Assembly (NCBI RefSeq): GCF_021223605.1
Contig: NZ_CP075175.1
Span: forward strand, 3,427,501 to 3,491,500
DNA length: 64,000 nt
Reading direction: 5' to 3'
Origin: Paenibacillus sp. 481
GTDB lineage: Bacteria > Bacillota > Bacilli > Paenibacillales > Paenibacillaceae
Shown here: positions 26,475 through 34,917 of the stretch, in pieces
How the letters are laid out: every line of letters starts with the position of its first letter
Numbering within the stretch: the first letter of the stretch is position 1
Made by a program: the position numbers and the translations under genes
Notes under the pieces: model-generated
What the model saw: the letters and a program-made list of their open reading frames with translations, nothing else
What the model was told of the DNA's origin: nothing
Database searches by the model: none

Positions 26475-27428
26475 ATGATTGACTATGTTGTCCAATCTGG
26501 CGAATCGCTTTACGCGATTGCACAGCGTGTTGGGGTACCTTTTCCAATGATTGCTCAAGTAAATGGCATTACAGATGCCAGCTATATTTATGTGGGGCAA
26601 GTGCTGAAAATTCCGGTAGCTGACAATACGCACGCTGCGCCGCCCCTCCATTTTACGCCTATGTATGCAGCTCCGCAGGTTGAGATGCAATCTGCATATG
26701 CATATGCAGCACCATCCTATGTGCCTGTACGATATGGTTCTGTACCGTATACGGCGGGGCAGTATGGTTCGTATGCAAATGAACCAACTTCGTCCTATGT
26801 GTATGCTCAACCTCAATATGGCGGGGTACCGCAAGTATACGGTTATGGGAGCCTATCATCACAACATGTAGGTTGGAATCCACAATTTGCTCCACACGTC
26901 GCTCCTCACGCCGTTCACGAAGCTCATTACCCCGATCATATGCCTGTACATCATGAGCAGTGCCTCGTTCATTCTATGGTAGAGACCGCCCATCATCATG
27001 AATGCTATACGCAATACAATGAATCTCCTTTAGCGGTTACAACTGACGATATTATGGTAAGTCCTTCGTTGCGCCTGATAGAGCCTGTTAGGGAACATGA
27101 AGCAGAACCTAGAGTAGAGGCAGATGTAGATACCGAAGCAGACGCAGAAATAGAAGCGGAACTTAGAGCAGAAATAGAAGTGCAGCCTGAAACATATTAT
27201 ATCGTACAATCAGAATGGGTTGCAGCGCCTTCGTCAGACAATGAATATGTCGCACGGAGCGAGTGTGATATAGAGCCGACAGGTGAAGCTGAACATACTG
27301 GACACAGTCCGTTAACGAGTTCGTATCTGATAAGCGCCGCTACTTATAGCCAACTTGATACGTCTACATTTGACCTTGAGCAAGAAGTGAGAAAGTTGAA
27401 CGAGAGAGGATATTTACCCCACATTTAA
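26475..27428 (+). CDS. LysM-domain protein, SafA-like spore/cell-wall protein
   Basis: 317 aa, ATG with SD gaggaggt. Residues 2-48 are one LysM domain (YVVQSGESLYAIAQRVGVPF, QVNGITDASYIYVGQVLKI) that binds peptidoglycan or chitin-like glycans. There is no signal peptide. Residues about 55-165 are rich in Tyr, Ala, Pro, Gln and His; residues about 205-245 are an acidic repeat (EAD/EAE-type). An N-terminal LysM without a secretion signal, followed by a Tyr/Pro/Gln-rich region, is the plan of SafA, the coat/cortex morphogenetic protein of Bacillus spores, so a forespore-surface role is likely. It is monocistronic with its own terminator, and the leader is unusually structured. Confidence 0.75.
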   Translation: MIDYVVQSGESLYAIAQRVGVPFPMIAQVNGITDASYIYVGQVLKIPVADNTHAAPPLHFTPMYAAPQVEMQSAYAYAAPSYVPVRYGSVPYTAGQYGSYANEPTSSYVYAQPQYGGVPQVYGYGSLSSQHVGWNPQFAPHVAPHAVHEAHYPDHMPVHHEQCLVHSMVETAHHHECYTQYNESPLAVTTDDIMVSPSLRLIEPVREHEAEPRVEADVDTEADAEIEAELRAEIEVQPETYYIVQSEWVAAPSSDNEYVARSECDIEPTGEAEHTGHSPLTSSYLISAATYSQLDTSTFDLEQEVRKLNERGYLPHI

Positions 27429-27435
27429 AAATGAG

Positions 27436-27477
27436 AAGCATTGACGCGCTCAATTCGGTTAGGGTCAATGCTTTTTT
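27436..27477 (+). terminator. Intrinsic terminator of the LysM gene
   Basis: AAGCATTGAC (27436-27445) pairs with GTCAATGCTT (27464-27473), followed by a T-tract. Confidence 0.85.
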
Positions 27478-27583
27478 CATGGCATAAATTATGCACATCT
27501 ACATGTTCATAGCCCCTGCATTTGTAGCATCACCATTTATAATTGTTTCGAATAAGTTGCATAACAATCCTTTAAGATAACTA

Positions 27584-27613
27584 TTGACGTTCCGTTCTAA
27601 CATTTGGTAAAGT
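27584..27613 (+). promoter_or_regulatory. Candidate sigma-A promoter of the sulfate transport operon
   Basis: TTGACG (27584-27589), an 18-nt spacer and TAAAGT (27608-27613). CACCAA (27624-27629) and TTGGTG (27662-27667) downstream form a widely spaced inverted repeat that could be an operator. No S-box or other riboswitch was seen before cysT. Confidence 0.35.
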
Positions 27614-27700
27614 ATTTTCATAACACCAAGTAAACAGCTAGGATTTATTATAATACAAAAATTGGTGATTTTCATATAGACAGAGGATGGGGGGACATTT

Positions 27701-28516
27701 TTGAACTCGGTGCTTCGTCATCGTAGCGCGGTGTGGGGATTGCGCACGACCTTATTACTATACGTATTTTTGCTTATTGTACTTCCCATTGGGGGGATAT
27801 ACGTCCATTCATTCGCAGGCGGCTGGTCGGTATTCGTAGACAGTATAATGGAACCGCTGGCTTGGCAAGCCGTGTGGCTAACGTTTCGGCTTGCGCTGGT
27901 GGCGACGTTGATCAATGTTGTAATAGGTACGATTGCAGCTTGGGTATTGCATCGCTATTCCTTTCCAGGGCGCACGCTGCTTAACAGCATCGTTGATTTG
28001 CCATTTGCATTGCCGACTGCGGTAGGTGGATTAATGATCTTAATGTTGCTTGGCCCACAGAGCACGATCGGTCAAATGGCGGACTCGATGGGATTGCGGA
28101 TTGTATTTGGAGAGCCTGCAATTGTCGTTGGGATGGTGTTTGTTACGTTCCCATTCGTTATTCGGACGGTGCAGCCTTTACTAGAAGAGGCTGAGCAAGC
28201 ACAGGAAGAAGCTGCGTATATGCTTGGCGCGTCTAAGCGACGCACTTTTTTTCAAGTGCTGCTGCCACAAATGCGGCCAGGTATTATAAGTGGGGCGATG
28301 CTCGCTTTTTCACGGGCGATGGCTGAGTTCGGTGCAGTCGTGCTTATAGCCGGCAACATTCCAGGCAAGACGCAGATTGCATCTGTCTATATTTTTGGTG
28401 AAATTGAAAGTGACCAACCGCATTCCGCTGCGGCTGTATCGGTCATGCTTTTGTCGTTATCTTTAGCAGTGCTATGGTATGCGAATTCCCTGCAAGCAAG
28501 GAGGGAGCAACGATGA
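27701..28516 (+). CDS. cysT: Sulfate/thiosulfate ABC transporter permease CysT
   Basis: 271 aa from a TTG at 27701 (G-rich SD ggatgggggg). It is a polytopic inner-membrane permease with the EAA-type loop of binding-protein-dependent permeases (EEAAYMLGASKRRTFFQVLLPQMRPGI) and the CysT/CysU-typical SIVDLPFALPTAVGGL and AEFGAVVLIAGNIPGKTQ segments. It pairs with CysW to form the channel energised by CysA. It overlaps cysW by 4 nt (ATGA). First gene of cysT-cysW-cysA-sbp. Confidence 0.93.
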   Translation: MNSVLRHRSAVWGLRTTLLLYVFLLIVLPIGGIYVHSFAGGWSVFVDSIMEPLAWQAVWLTFRLALVATLINVVIGTIAAWVLHRYSFPGRTLLNSIVDLPFALPTAVGGLMILMLLGPQSTIGQMADSMGLRIVFGEPAIVVGMVFVTFPFVIRTVQPLLEEAEQAQEEAAYMLGASKRRTFFQVLLPQMRPGIISGAMLAFSRAMAEFGAVVLIAGNIPGKTQIASVYIFGEIESDQPHSAAAVSVMLLSLSLAVLWYANSLQARREQR

Positions 28517-29520
28517 GCAGCAACGAGAATCTACCTCCTGTCGCTGGGAAAGCGGTCAATAACCGTACCAGCAACTCTACTAACCATCACAATAACCATC
28601 ATCAAAATGGTACAGACATCCCAGTTAATCATACTATCAATAGTTCGATCGTAAGTTCCAATGTAAATTCTAGCGGGACTGCTGTCCGCTCGCTACGTAC
28701 TGCGGCCAGCAAGTATTCACGTTCAAGCCTAGGACTAATCGTGTTTACGTATGTCGTGTTCTTTGTTCTACTTATTGCTCCGCTTATTCAAATTGTAATC
28801 GGTGCATTGGAACAAGGGAGCACTACATTTATTCAGGCAATTATGCGTCCAGAGGCCCTGCACGCTTTGGCGATGACAGGAGCAGTCGTGCTTGTTGTTA
28901 CACTGCTCAATACGATTTTTGGCGTAATGACTGCTGTTATGATCGTACGTGGGACATGGCTAGGCACAAAGCTGCGACAGCTGTTAAACAGCATCATCGA
29001 TTTGCCGTTTGCGGTATCACCGATTATTGGCGGCTTTATGATCGTCTTGCTACTAGGGCCGCAAACCGCATTAGGATCTTTGTTTGCAAGTGCGGGCATC
29101 AATATTGTATATGCATTTCCGAGTATGGTATTGGCAACCTTGTTCGTGACGTTTCCACTTATGGTTCGTGAAGTTGTGCCTGTCTTGCAAGAAATTGGCA
29201 CACAGCAGGAAGAGGCGGCATCCATGCTTGGGGCTTACAGCTGGACTACATTTTGGCAAGTGACATGGCCCTCGATTCGCTGGGGAGTCATTTATGGCGT
29301 CGTGCTTACGGTAGCCCGCTCGTTAGGCGAATTCGGGGCGGTGCTTGTCGTCTCCGGCAACATTATGAATAAGACGCAAACCGCGACAACCCTTGTGTAC
29401 CAAGATGTCGAAAATTTTAATATCCCGGCGGCTAACAGTTTAGCACTCGTTCTGGCTATATGTTCAATCGCGCTGCTCTTACTTATGGAATGGGCCAAGA
29501 AACGAAAAGGGGTGCACTAA
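28513..29520 (+). CDS. cysW: Sulfate/thiosulfate ABC transporter permease CysW, with His/Asn-rich extension
   Basis: 335 aa from the ATG at 28513 (SD aaggaggg), overlapping the cysT stop. The permease core starts near residue 75 and includes SIIDLPFAVSPIIGGFMIVLL, EEAASMLGAYSWTTFWQVTWP (EAA loop) and RSLGEFGAVLVVSGNIMNKTQ. Before it lies a ~70-residue hydrophilic segment rich in Asn, Ser, Thr and His (e.g. NSTNHHNNHHQNG) that is not part of the family core. It is probably cytoplasmic and disordered; the His cluster could bind metal, but a neutral repeat expansion is at least as likely. Confidence 0.92.
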   Translation: MSSNENLPPVAGKAVNNRTSNSTNHHNNHHQNGTDIPVNHTINSSIVSSNVNSSGTAVRSLRTAASKYSRSSLGLIVFTYVVFFVLLIAPLIQIVIGALEQGSTTFIQAIMRPEALHALAMTGAVVLVVTLLNTIFGVMTAVMIVRGTWLGTKLRQLLNSIIDLPFAVSPIIGGFMIVLLLGPQTALGSLFASAGINIVYAFPSMVLATLFVTFPLMVREVVPVLQEIGTQQEEAASMLGAYSWTTFWQVTWPSIRWGVIYGVVLTVARSLGEFGAVLVVSGNIMNKTQTATTLVYQDVENFNIPAANSLALVLAICSIALLLLMEWAKKRKGVH

Positions 29521-29521
29521 T

Positions 29522-30586
29522 ATGCATATTGAAGTACAAGCGCTAAATAAGTGGTTCGGGTCGTATCACGCTGTTAAAGATGTGCATTTCTCGGTTGAGC
29601 CAGGTCAGCTTATTGGCTTGCTCGGTCCTAGTGGAGGCGGTAAGACGTCTGTACTCCGTATGTTAGCGGGGCTGGAGCACCCAGATTCGGGTGAAATCCG
29701 CTTTCACGGCAAACGAGTAAATGAGGTGCCGCCGCAGGAGCGGGGCATTGGTTTTGTGTTTCAGCATTACGCGTTATTTAAGCATATGACGGTGTTCGAA
29801 AATATTGCATTTGGGCTAAAAATACAAAAATGGCCAAAAGATCGGATTGGGTATCGCGTCTCCGAATTAATGGAATTGACTGGTTTGAGTGGAGTTGAAA
29901 AACGCTATCCGCACCAATTATCAGGCGGGCAGCGCCAGCGTGTTGCCTTTGCTCGTGCCTTGGCGCCCGAGCCGCAGCTGCTGCTCTTGGATGAGCCGTT
30001 TGCCGCGATTGACGCCAAGATTCGTAAAGAGCTGCGCAGTTGGCTGAAAGAGCTCATTGATCGTGTGGGGATTACATCGATATTCGTCACGCATGATCAG
30101 GATGAAGCGATTGAAGTTGCGGATGAAATCATGATTATTAGCCAAGGTCGGGTCGAGCAAAAAGGAACACCGTGGGACATTTATAAATCCCCACAAACAC
30201 CGTTCGTGGCCGAGTTTATCGGGGAGTCTACGATTCTGGCGAATGTTCATCAGCTCAAAGGATACGAAGCAACGGTCGAATGGCCGAGCGTTAAAGCACT
30301 TATTCGCCCAGAGTATATCGAGATCGGCAAGCGTGGTGAGTTGCGTCTGCCTTCTGCGAGCGAGAGTGGGCGTGTGAAGGCACTGCATTTTCGAGGTAGC
30401 GAGTGGATGATAGAAGTTGAAGTGGGTAGCTTAACGCTAAAAACGTATCGTTCGCTTGAAAGCTCTACGTTGCAAGTTGGGGATGAGGTGCAAGTGCTCG
30501 TCCATCGCGTGTATTTGTTTAATGAGAACGATAGCTGGGTGATGGAAAACCACTTAAAAGAGGACCCCATGCCCATTCATATTTAA
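29522..30586 (+). CDS. cysA: Sulfate/thiosulfate ABC transporter ATP-binding protein CysA
   Basis: 354 aa, ATG one base after the cysW stop. Nucleotide-binding domain: Walker A GPSGGGKT, Q-loop FQHYALFKHMTVFENI, signature LSGGQRQRVAFARAL, Walker B LLLLDEPFAAID and switch H in VTHDQDEAIEVADEI. A C-terminal TOBE-type regulatory domain (about 235-340) follows, as in CysA. It hydrolyses ATP to drive sulfate import through CysT/CysW. Confidence 0.93.
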   Translation: MHIEVQALNKWFGSYHAVKDVHFSVEPGQLIGLLGPSGGGKTSVLRMLAGLEHPDSGEIRFHGKRVNEVPPQERGIGFVFQHYALFKHMTVFENIAFGLKIQKWPKDRIGYRVSELMELTGLSGVEKRYPHQLSGGQRQRVAFARALAPEPQLLLLDEPFAAIDAKIRKELRSWLKELIDRVGITSIFVTHDQDEAIEVADEIMIISQGRVEQKGTPWDIYKSPQTPFVAEFIGESTILANVHQLKGYEATVEWPSVKALIRPEYIEIGKRGELRLPSASESGRVKALHFRGSEWMIEVEVGSLTLKTYRSLESSTLQVGDEVQVLVHRVYLFNENDSWVMENHLKEDPMPIHI

Positions 30587-30661
30587 GGACCACAAACACC
30601 GTGGTAAACGACCACTTTAAATTTGAAGTACATGCTTCATAACTTCAGAAGGAGGGCACTC

Positions 30662-31750
30662 ATGAAGCAAGGGTGGAGCAACCGAGCGTTTGGCATCATA
30701 AGCGCAACGTTGTGCATGATTATGCTCGCGCTAAGCGGTTGCAGCAGCACGGCCTCGACTGGAGATCCAGCCAGCCCAGTTGTTGCACAAGCCGAAGCTA
30801 CATCTGGCGAGTCGGTTACACTTGTTATCGGTGCCTATACCGTTGCTAAAGATGCGCTGGAGCGCATTATTCCACAGTTTCAAGCGCACTGGAAGGAGCA
30901 GACGGGGCAAACAGTTCATTTTCAGCAATCGTATGAAGCTTCTGGAACACAAGCGCGCTCGATTGCGGGCGGGATGGAAGCTGATGTAGCCGTATTTGCG
31001 ATGGAAGGGGATGTGGATAAGCTCGTAAAGGCGAATCTCGTTCCACAGACATGGAAGTCAAAAGACGCTTACAACGGTATGGTGACGAGTTCGATTGTTG
31101 TCATCGGCACGCGGAAAGACAATCCGCTCGGCATTAAAGAGTGGGAAGATCTGACGAAACCTGGTGTTGATGTGCTGTACCCTAATCCGCGCACGTCTGG
31201 TGGCGCACAGTGGGACATTAATGCGATCTATGGCGCTGGCTTAAAGCTGGCGGCTGAAAAAGGGGTGGACGGGCCGCAGTATGCGAAGCGTCTGCTTATG
31301 AATATTCATAACAATGTCATCTCGCTGGACAAAAGCGGGCGCGCATCGATGGCTGCATTTGAATATGGCGTGGGTGATGCGATTGTCACCTATGAAAATG
31401 AGCTGCTGTCTCGCATCAGCCAAGGCGTGCCATACGAAATCGTCGTTCCGAAACATACGATTCGGATCGAGAATCCTGCGCTCGTTGTTGATGCTTATGC
31501 GAAGAAGCATGGCACGGAAAAGGTGGCGCAGGCGTTTGTCGATTATTTGCGTAGTGAGCAGGCGCAGCGCCTGTGGATGGAGGCGGGATTCCGCCCCGTT
31601 AATAAGGAGGTAGCTGCTGCGTTGCCGCAAGCGAAGGCAGATCCTGAGGGATTGTTTACGATTGAAGATATGGGCGGCTGGGATGAAGTGCGTAAGACGA
31701 TTTATAGCAAGAAAGGCATTTGGTATCAGGTGCTAGCAGGCATTGAGTAA
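30662..31750 (+). CDS. sbp: Sulfate-binding lipoprotein
   Basis: 362 aa from the ATG at 30662 (SD gaaggaggg). An in-frame ATG 39 nt upstream has no SD. The lipoprotein signal peptide ends in lipobox LSGC. The mature part has the sulfate-binding pattern: VTLVIGAYTVAKDAL, QSYEASGTQARSIAGGMEADV, then NPRTSGGAQWDI and the C-terminal FTIEDMGGWDEVRK. It captures sulfate outside the membrane and delivers it to CysTW. Being last in the operon differs from E. coli, where the binding protein comes first, but is common in Bacillales relatives. Confidence 0.93.
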   Translation: MKQGWSNRAFGIISATLCMIMLALSGCSSTASTGDPASPVVAQAEATSGESVTLVIGAYTVAKDALERIIPQFQAHWKEQTGQTVHFQQSYEASGTQARSIAGGMEADVAVFAMEGDVDKLVKANLVPQTWKSKDAYNGMVTSSIVVIGTRKDNPLGIKEWEDLTKPGVDVLYPNPRTSGGAQWDINAIYGAGLKLAAEKGVDGPQYAKRLLMNIHNNVISLDKSGRASMAAFEYGVGDAIVTYENELLSRISQGVPYEIVVPKHTIRIENPALVVDAYAKKHGTEKVAQAFVDYLRSEQAQRLWMEAGFRPVNKEVAAALPQAKADPEGLFTIEDMGGWDEVRKTIYSKKGIWYQVLAGIE

Positions 31751-31786
31751 TTGAGCGGGGATAAGCAGAATATACGGACATAGCAA

Positions 31787-31836
31787 ACGAGCATGAGGTC
31801 AGGCTTCAATAGCCAAACTCATGCTCGTCTTTGTTT
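31787..31836. terminator. Terminator of the sulfate transport operon
   Basis: ACGAGCATGAG (31787-31797) pairs perfectly with 31818-31828, followed by CTTTGTTT. The facing methyltransferase gene ends just downstream, so it may act in both directions. Confidence 0.75.
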
Positions 31837-31898
31837 AGTTGATTCTGGAATGCCTACACATTTACAGCTGTTTGTTCCATATAACCGTTCAAATAAAA

Positions 31899-32651
31899 TC
31901 AATTTGCAGGTGTCATTTCTTTTTGCGCCGAAATCATTAAAAACATAGGTCTGCGAAGTTCATCCTTCATCTCCGGCACAAGCTTCAGCATTTCATCAGA
32001 AGGTTCAGACTCCTGCACGGTTTGGATGCGAAAGCCCGAACGAATGACGTCGTTCATATACGTCGAAATCGTACGATGATATTTTACGACGTCCGCAGCT
32101 AAAAAGGTTGTCTCGCGGATTCCTTCTACCTGATAGTTATCAACGGGCCAATGCAGTCGATTGCCTTGGTCATCAACAACCCAATCTTGCTCGCTGCGAG
32201 CTGTAAAGATGGGATGCTCCACAGAAAACACAAAAGTGCCTCCAGGCTTTAGGCAGTCATACACTTTTTTGCAAATTGTATCAAACGATTGAATATAGTG
32301 AAACACCAACGAACTAATTACAACATCAAATGGGGAGTCTGGAAAATGGATGTCTTCTATAGGCATTTGTATATATGAAATGGAAGTATCATCGTTGAGT
32401 TCGCGGGCTTTTTGGAGCATTTTTGCAGATATATCTACACCGATCACCGAACTTGCGCCCTGCTCACGAGCATAACGGCAATGCCATCCATAACCGCAGC
32501 CCAAATCGAGTACATGCTTATTTCGCAGCTCGGGAATGAGTGCTTTCAACATATGCCATTCGCCAGCACCTTCGAGTCCTTGGACGGATCGAGGCATTTT
32601 TTCGTATGCAGCAAAGAAATGGGCATCATCATATTTGTTTTGCTTCATCAT
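31899..32651 (-). CDS. Class I SAM-dependent methyltransferase
   Basis: 250 aa, ATG at 32651 with SD aggagt. It has the Rossmann-like methyltransferase fold: motif I VLDLGCGYGWHCRYA, the acidic loop VIGVDIS after strand 2, FDVVISSLVFHYI (motif IV/V), then LKPGGTFVFSVEHPIF. The substrate is unknown, with small molecules more likely than nucleic acid. The active-site neighbourhood resembles UbiE/Methyltransf_11 and _25 proteins. Monocistronic. Confidence 0.87.
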   Translation of the reverse strand: MMKQNKYDDAHFFAAYEKMPRSVQGLEGAGEWHMLKALIPELRNKHVLDLGCGYGWHCRYAREQGASSVIGVDISAKMLQKARELNDDTSISYIQMPIEDIHFPDSPFDVVISSLVFHYIQSFDTICKKVYDCLKPGGTFVFSVEHPIFTARSEQDWVVDDQGNRLHWPVDNYQVEGIRETTFLAADVVKYHRTISTYMNDVIRSGFRIQTVQESEPSDEMLKLVPEMKDELRRPMFLMISAQKEMTPAN

Positions 32652-32791
32652 TCATACAACTCCTAACTATTAAAATACGTCCATCTCTTTGTGTTGATCA
32701 CTTATTCCTATCATATCACAAGGCTTATGCAGCTAAACGGCTTCGATCGTGGAATCTAACACATTACATAGCAAGAAAGGGGGAGGCGAAT

Positions 32792-32863
32792 ATGCTGAAA
32801 AAGGGATTCAATTGTGTTGCTCTTGCTCGTGTATCCATAGAAGTGCTACGATCTAGGTTATAG
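32792..32863 (+). CDS. Possible 23-residue small protein with strong SD
   Basis: ATG at 32792 sits 5 nt after an excellent SD (aaagggggagg). The frame runs 23 codons (MLKKGFNCVALARVS, then IEVLRSRL) to a TAG. The peptide is basic and amphipathic with one Cys and ends 31 nt before the MBL-hydrolase gene, which has its own SD. It may be a small protein, a leader peptide or chance. I know of no family. Confidence 0.35.
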   Translation: MLKKGFNCVALARVSIEVLRSRL

Positions 32864-32894
32864 GCTGATGCGCATATAGGAGGATATTTTCAGC

Positions 32895-33722
32895 ATGAGT
32901 GAAATAGTAGATGTTCATGAATTGGTTCATAACGAATCAATTTCAGATGTGAAAAAATGGGGAGTAACGTTCTGGGGGACGGGAGATTCGATGGGCGTTC
33001 CTCGTGTGTATTGTGCGTGCGAGGTGTGTCAAGAAGCGAGGCAAAGTGGGCTTAACCGTCGCTATCGTTCATCGGTGTTATTAGCACGGGGCGAGGAGCG
33101 GTTGCTCGTTGATTGTGGCCCGGATTGGACATGGCAGATGGAACAGGCGGGTTTATACTGGCTAGATCATATATTAATTACGCATGCGCATCACGATCAT
33201 ATTGCAGGTCTGCCTGCATATGCCGACGCTTGTCGTTGGTTGGAGCGAACAGGGTGTGTGATTGCCCCGGCTGAAGTGAATGATACGATTCGAATCATGT
33301 ATCCGTGGCTGGACAAACATATTCGATTTGTAAATATAGATGGTGATTGGTGTTGGAGCGACTGGAGTATTAAGCCGATTAAAGTGAACCATGGTAAAAA
33401 TGGTTACGCGTATGCGTATCGCTTTGAGCGGGATGGTACGAGTTGGGTGTATGCCTCAGATGCGATCGGGCTTGAAGCGGAGGAATTGGTGTTATTTCGC
33501 AAGGCTGAGCTGCTCATTTTAGGAACGAACTTTTATTATGAGCAAGCGCCGTATCATACTCGGTCGGTGTACGATATGGTGGAGGCGATGCAGCTGATTA
33601 AAGATGTGCAGCCTAAGCGTACTATTTTTACACATATGTCGCATGATATTGATTTGCGGCGTACGTATCCGTTACCAGATCATGTTGCGTTAGCTAAGAC
33701 AGGATTGACTGTCTCTGTATAA
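32895..33722 (+). CDS. PhnP-like metallo-beta-lactamase-fold hydrolase
   Basis: 275 aa, ATG with SD aggaggat. The metal-binding motif THAHHDHIAG (HxHxDH) is intact, followed by later ligands in KVNHGKNGYAYAY, YASDAIG and the C-terminal TIFTHMSHDID. The N-terminus GTGDSMGVPRVYCACEVC carries the Cys cluster seen in PhnP-type phosphodiesterases and related MBL proteins. It is probably a phosphodiesterase acting on a small cyclic or nucleotide-like phosphate; no phosphonate genes lie nearby. Confidence 0.85.
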   Translation: MSEIVDVHELVHNESISDVKKWGVTFWGTGDSMGVPRVYCACEVCQEARQSGLNRRYRSSVLLARGEERLLVDCGPDWTWQMEQAGLYWLDHILITHAHHDHIAGLPAYADACRWLERTGCVIAPAEVNDTIRIMYPWLDKHIRFVNIDGDWCWSDWSIKPIKVNHGKNGYAYAYRFERDGTSWVYASDAIGLEAEELVLFRKAELLILGTNFYYEQAPYHTRSVYDMVEAMQLIKDVQPKRTIFTHMSHDIDLRRTYPLPDHVALAKTGLTVSV

Positions 33723-33756
33723 GGGGCTGGGGCGGATTTCTTGGTAAAATGCAAAA

Positions 33757-33820
33757 AAAAGCCGCCCAGCTAGATAAAGGCTCATGTCTTGAGCTGGTTC
33801 ATCTGATTGGACGGCTTTAC
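33757..33820. terminator. Terminator between the MBL and HAD genes
   Basis: AAAGCCGCCC pairs with GGACGGCTTT across a loop that contains a second small helix (CAGCT/AGCTG). A-rich on the left and T-rich on the right, it can serve both convergent genes. Confidence 0.65.
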
Positions 33821-33862
33821 GGTTTTATATAGCGCTAAGGCTAAGCTGAGAGCGTAGGTTGC

Positions 33863-34675
33863 TTAGTTCGTGTGCGTTTTATTTAAAATGAATTTTTCGA
33901 TAGCGTGACGAACACCCTCATCGTTATTCGATAACGTAATATAATCAGCGATCGCTTTAAGCGAATCTACCGCGTTCTCCATTGCAACGCCAAGGCCAGC
34001 CGTTTCAATCAATTCATGGTCGTTCCACGAATCGCCTATGCCGATCGTTTCCTCTAGCTTGCAGCCGAAATGGTCGGCTAGAAAGCGAAGTGCGTTCCCT
34101 TTCGTACCATCGCGATGGGTCACTTCCAAGAAGTTCGGCTTTGACTTGGTAATATGCACGTCAGGACCGAGCAAGGCACGCAGCTCTGGCGCAATGCGAT
34201 CGAGCGTTTCGGGCTCATCGATCATGAGCATTTTCGTCGATGGTGAAGCGAGCAAACGATCCAAATCAGGCTCGATCGTGTACGGAATATTGTTATTTAA
34301 TGTGCAGTAATCGATTAATTTTTGATTTTCTTCGTGCGCAAATAAGTGATCGTTGATATACAATTGCAAATGAATGTTGTGCTCTTTGCAATATTGTAGC
34401 AGGCGCAGTGCCGCGTCGTGTGGTACTGCACATTCGTACAGCACATGGCCGTCGAGCACATTTTTGATGAGCGAGCCTTGGTACGTAATCAGCGGAACGT
34501 TGAGGCCGGTTTGCAACGCTATTTTGTGGGCGGAAGCATACATGCGTCCAGTTGCTAGTGTAACGGTAACGCCTTGCGCGATCGCTTGTTCGAGCGCATG
34601 TTTCGTGCCTTCGGTTACGATTTTATCGTCCGTAATCAGGGTGTCGTCAATATCAATTGCGATTAGCTTGTACAT
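33863..34675 (-). CDS. Cof-type HAD-IIB sugar-phosphate phosphatase
   Basis: 270 aa, ATG at 34675 with SD aaggagag. HAD motifs: DIDDTLITDD (motif I, nucleophile and acid Asp), TLATGRMYASA (motif II), the Lys in DGTKGNALRFL (motif III) and GIGDSWNDHELIETAGLGVAMENA (motif IV). The C2B cap inserted between motifs II and III is characteristic of the Cof/YwpJ group, which dephosphorylate small sugar phosphates, FMN or similar. The physiological substrate cannot be told. Confidence 0.9.
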   Translation of the reverse strand: MYKLIAIDIDDTLITDDKIVTEGTKHALEQAIAQGVTVTLATGRMYASAHKIALQTGLNVPLITYQGSLIKNVLDGHVLYECAVPHDAALRLLQYCKEHNIHLQLYINDHLFAHEENQKLIDYCTLNNNIPYTIEPDLDRLLASPSTKMLMIDEPETLDRIAPELRALLGPDVHITKSKPNFLEVTHRDGTKGNALRFLADHFGCKLEETIGIGDSWNDHELIETAGLGVAMENAVDSLKAIADYITLSNNDEGVRHAIEKFILNKTHTN

Positions 34676-34917
34676 CGTTTGGTTCTCTCCTTTTTGTAGC
34701 TAGAGCGGAGGCAGTGAGGCTGCTGTGCGCTACTTACACGCGTTACTGATGCGTTGCGGCGGCTAAGCTCACGGTTCCTGCACTCCAGCCTTATCTCTAA
34801 GTTCTTGCTTTGAATGTCATGCTACATACTACATGTTAGGTGCCTTACATTTTGCATTTTACATTTCATATTTACATGGTACATTGTGCATTCCTATTTC
34901 TCGTATGGTGTACACCT

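Noticed and set aside
27478-27700. SAM (S-box) riboswitch before the sulfate transport operon
   Set aside because: Expected in some sulfur operons, but the conserved core and a terminator/antiterminator pair are not present.
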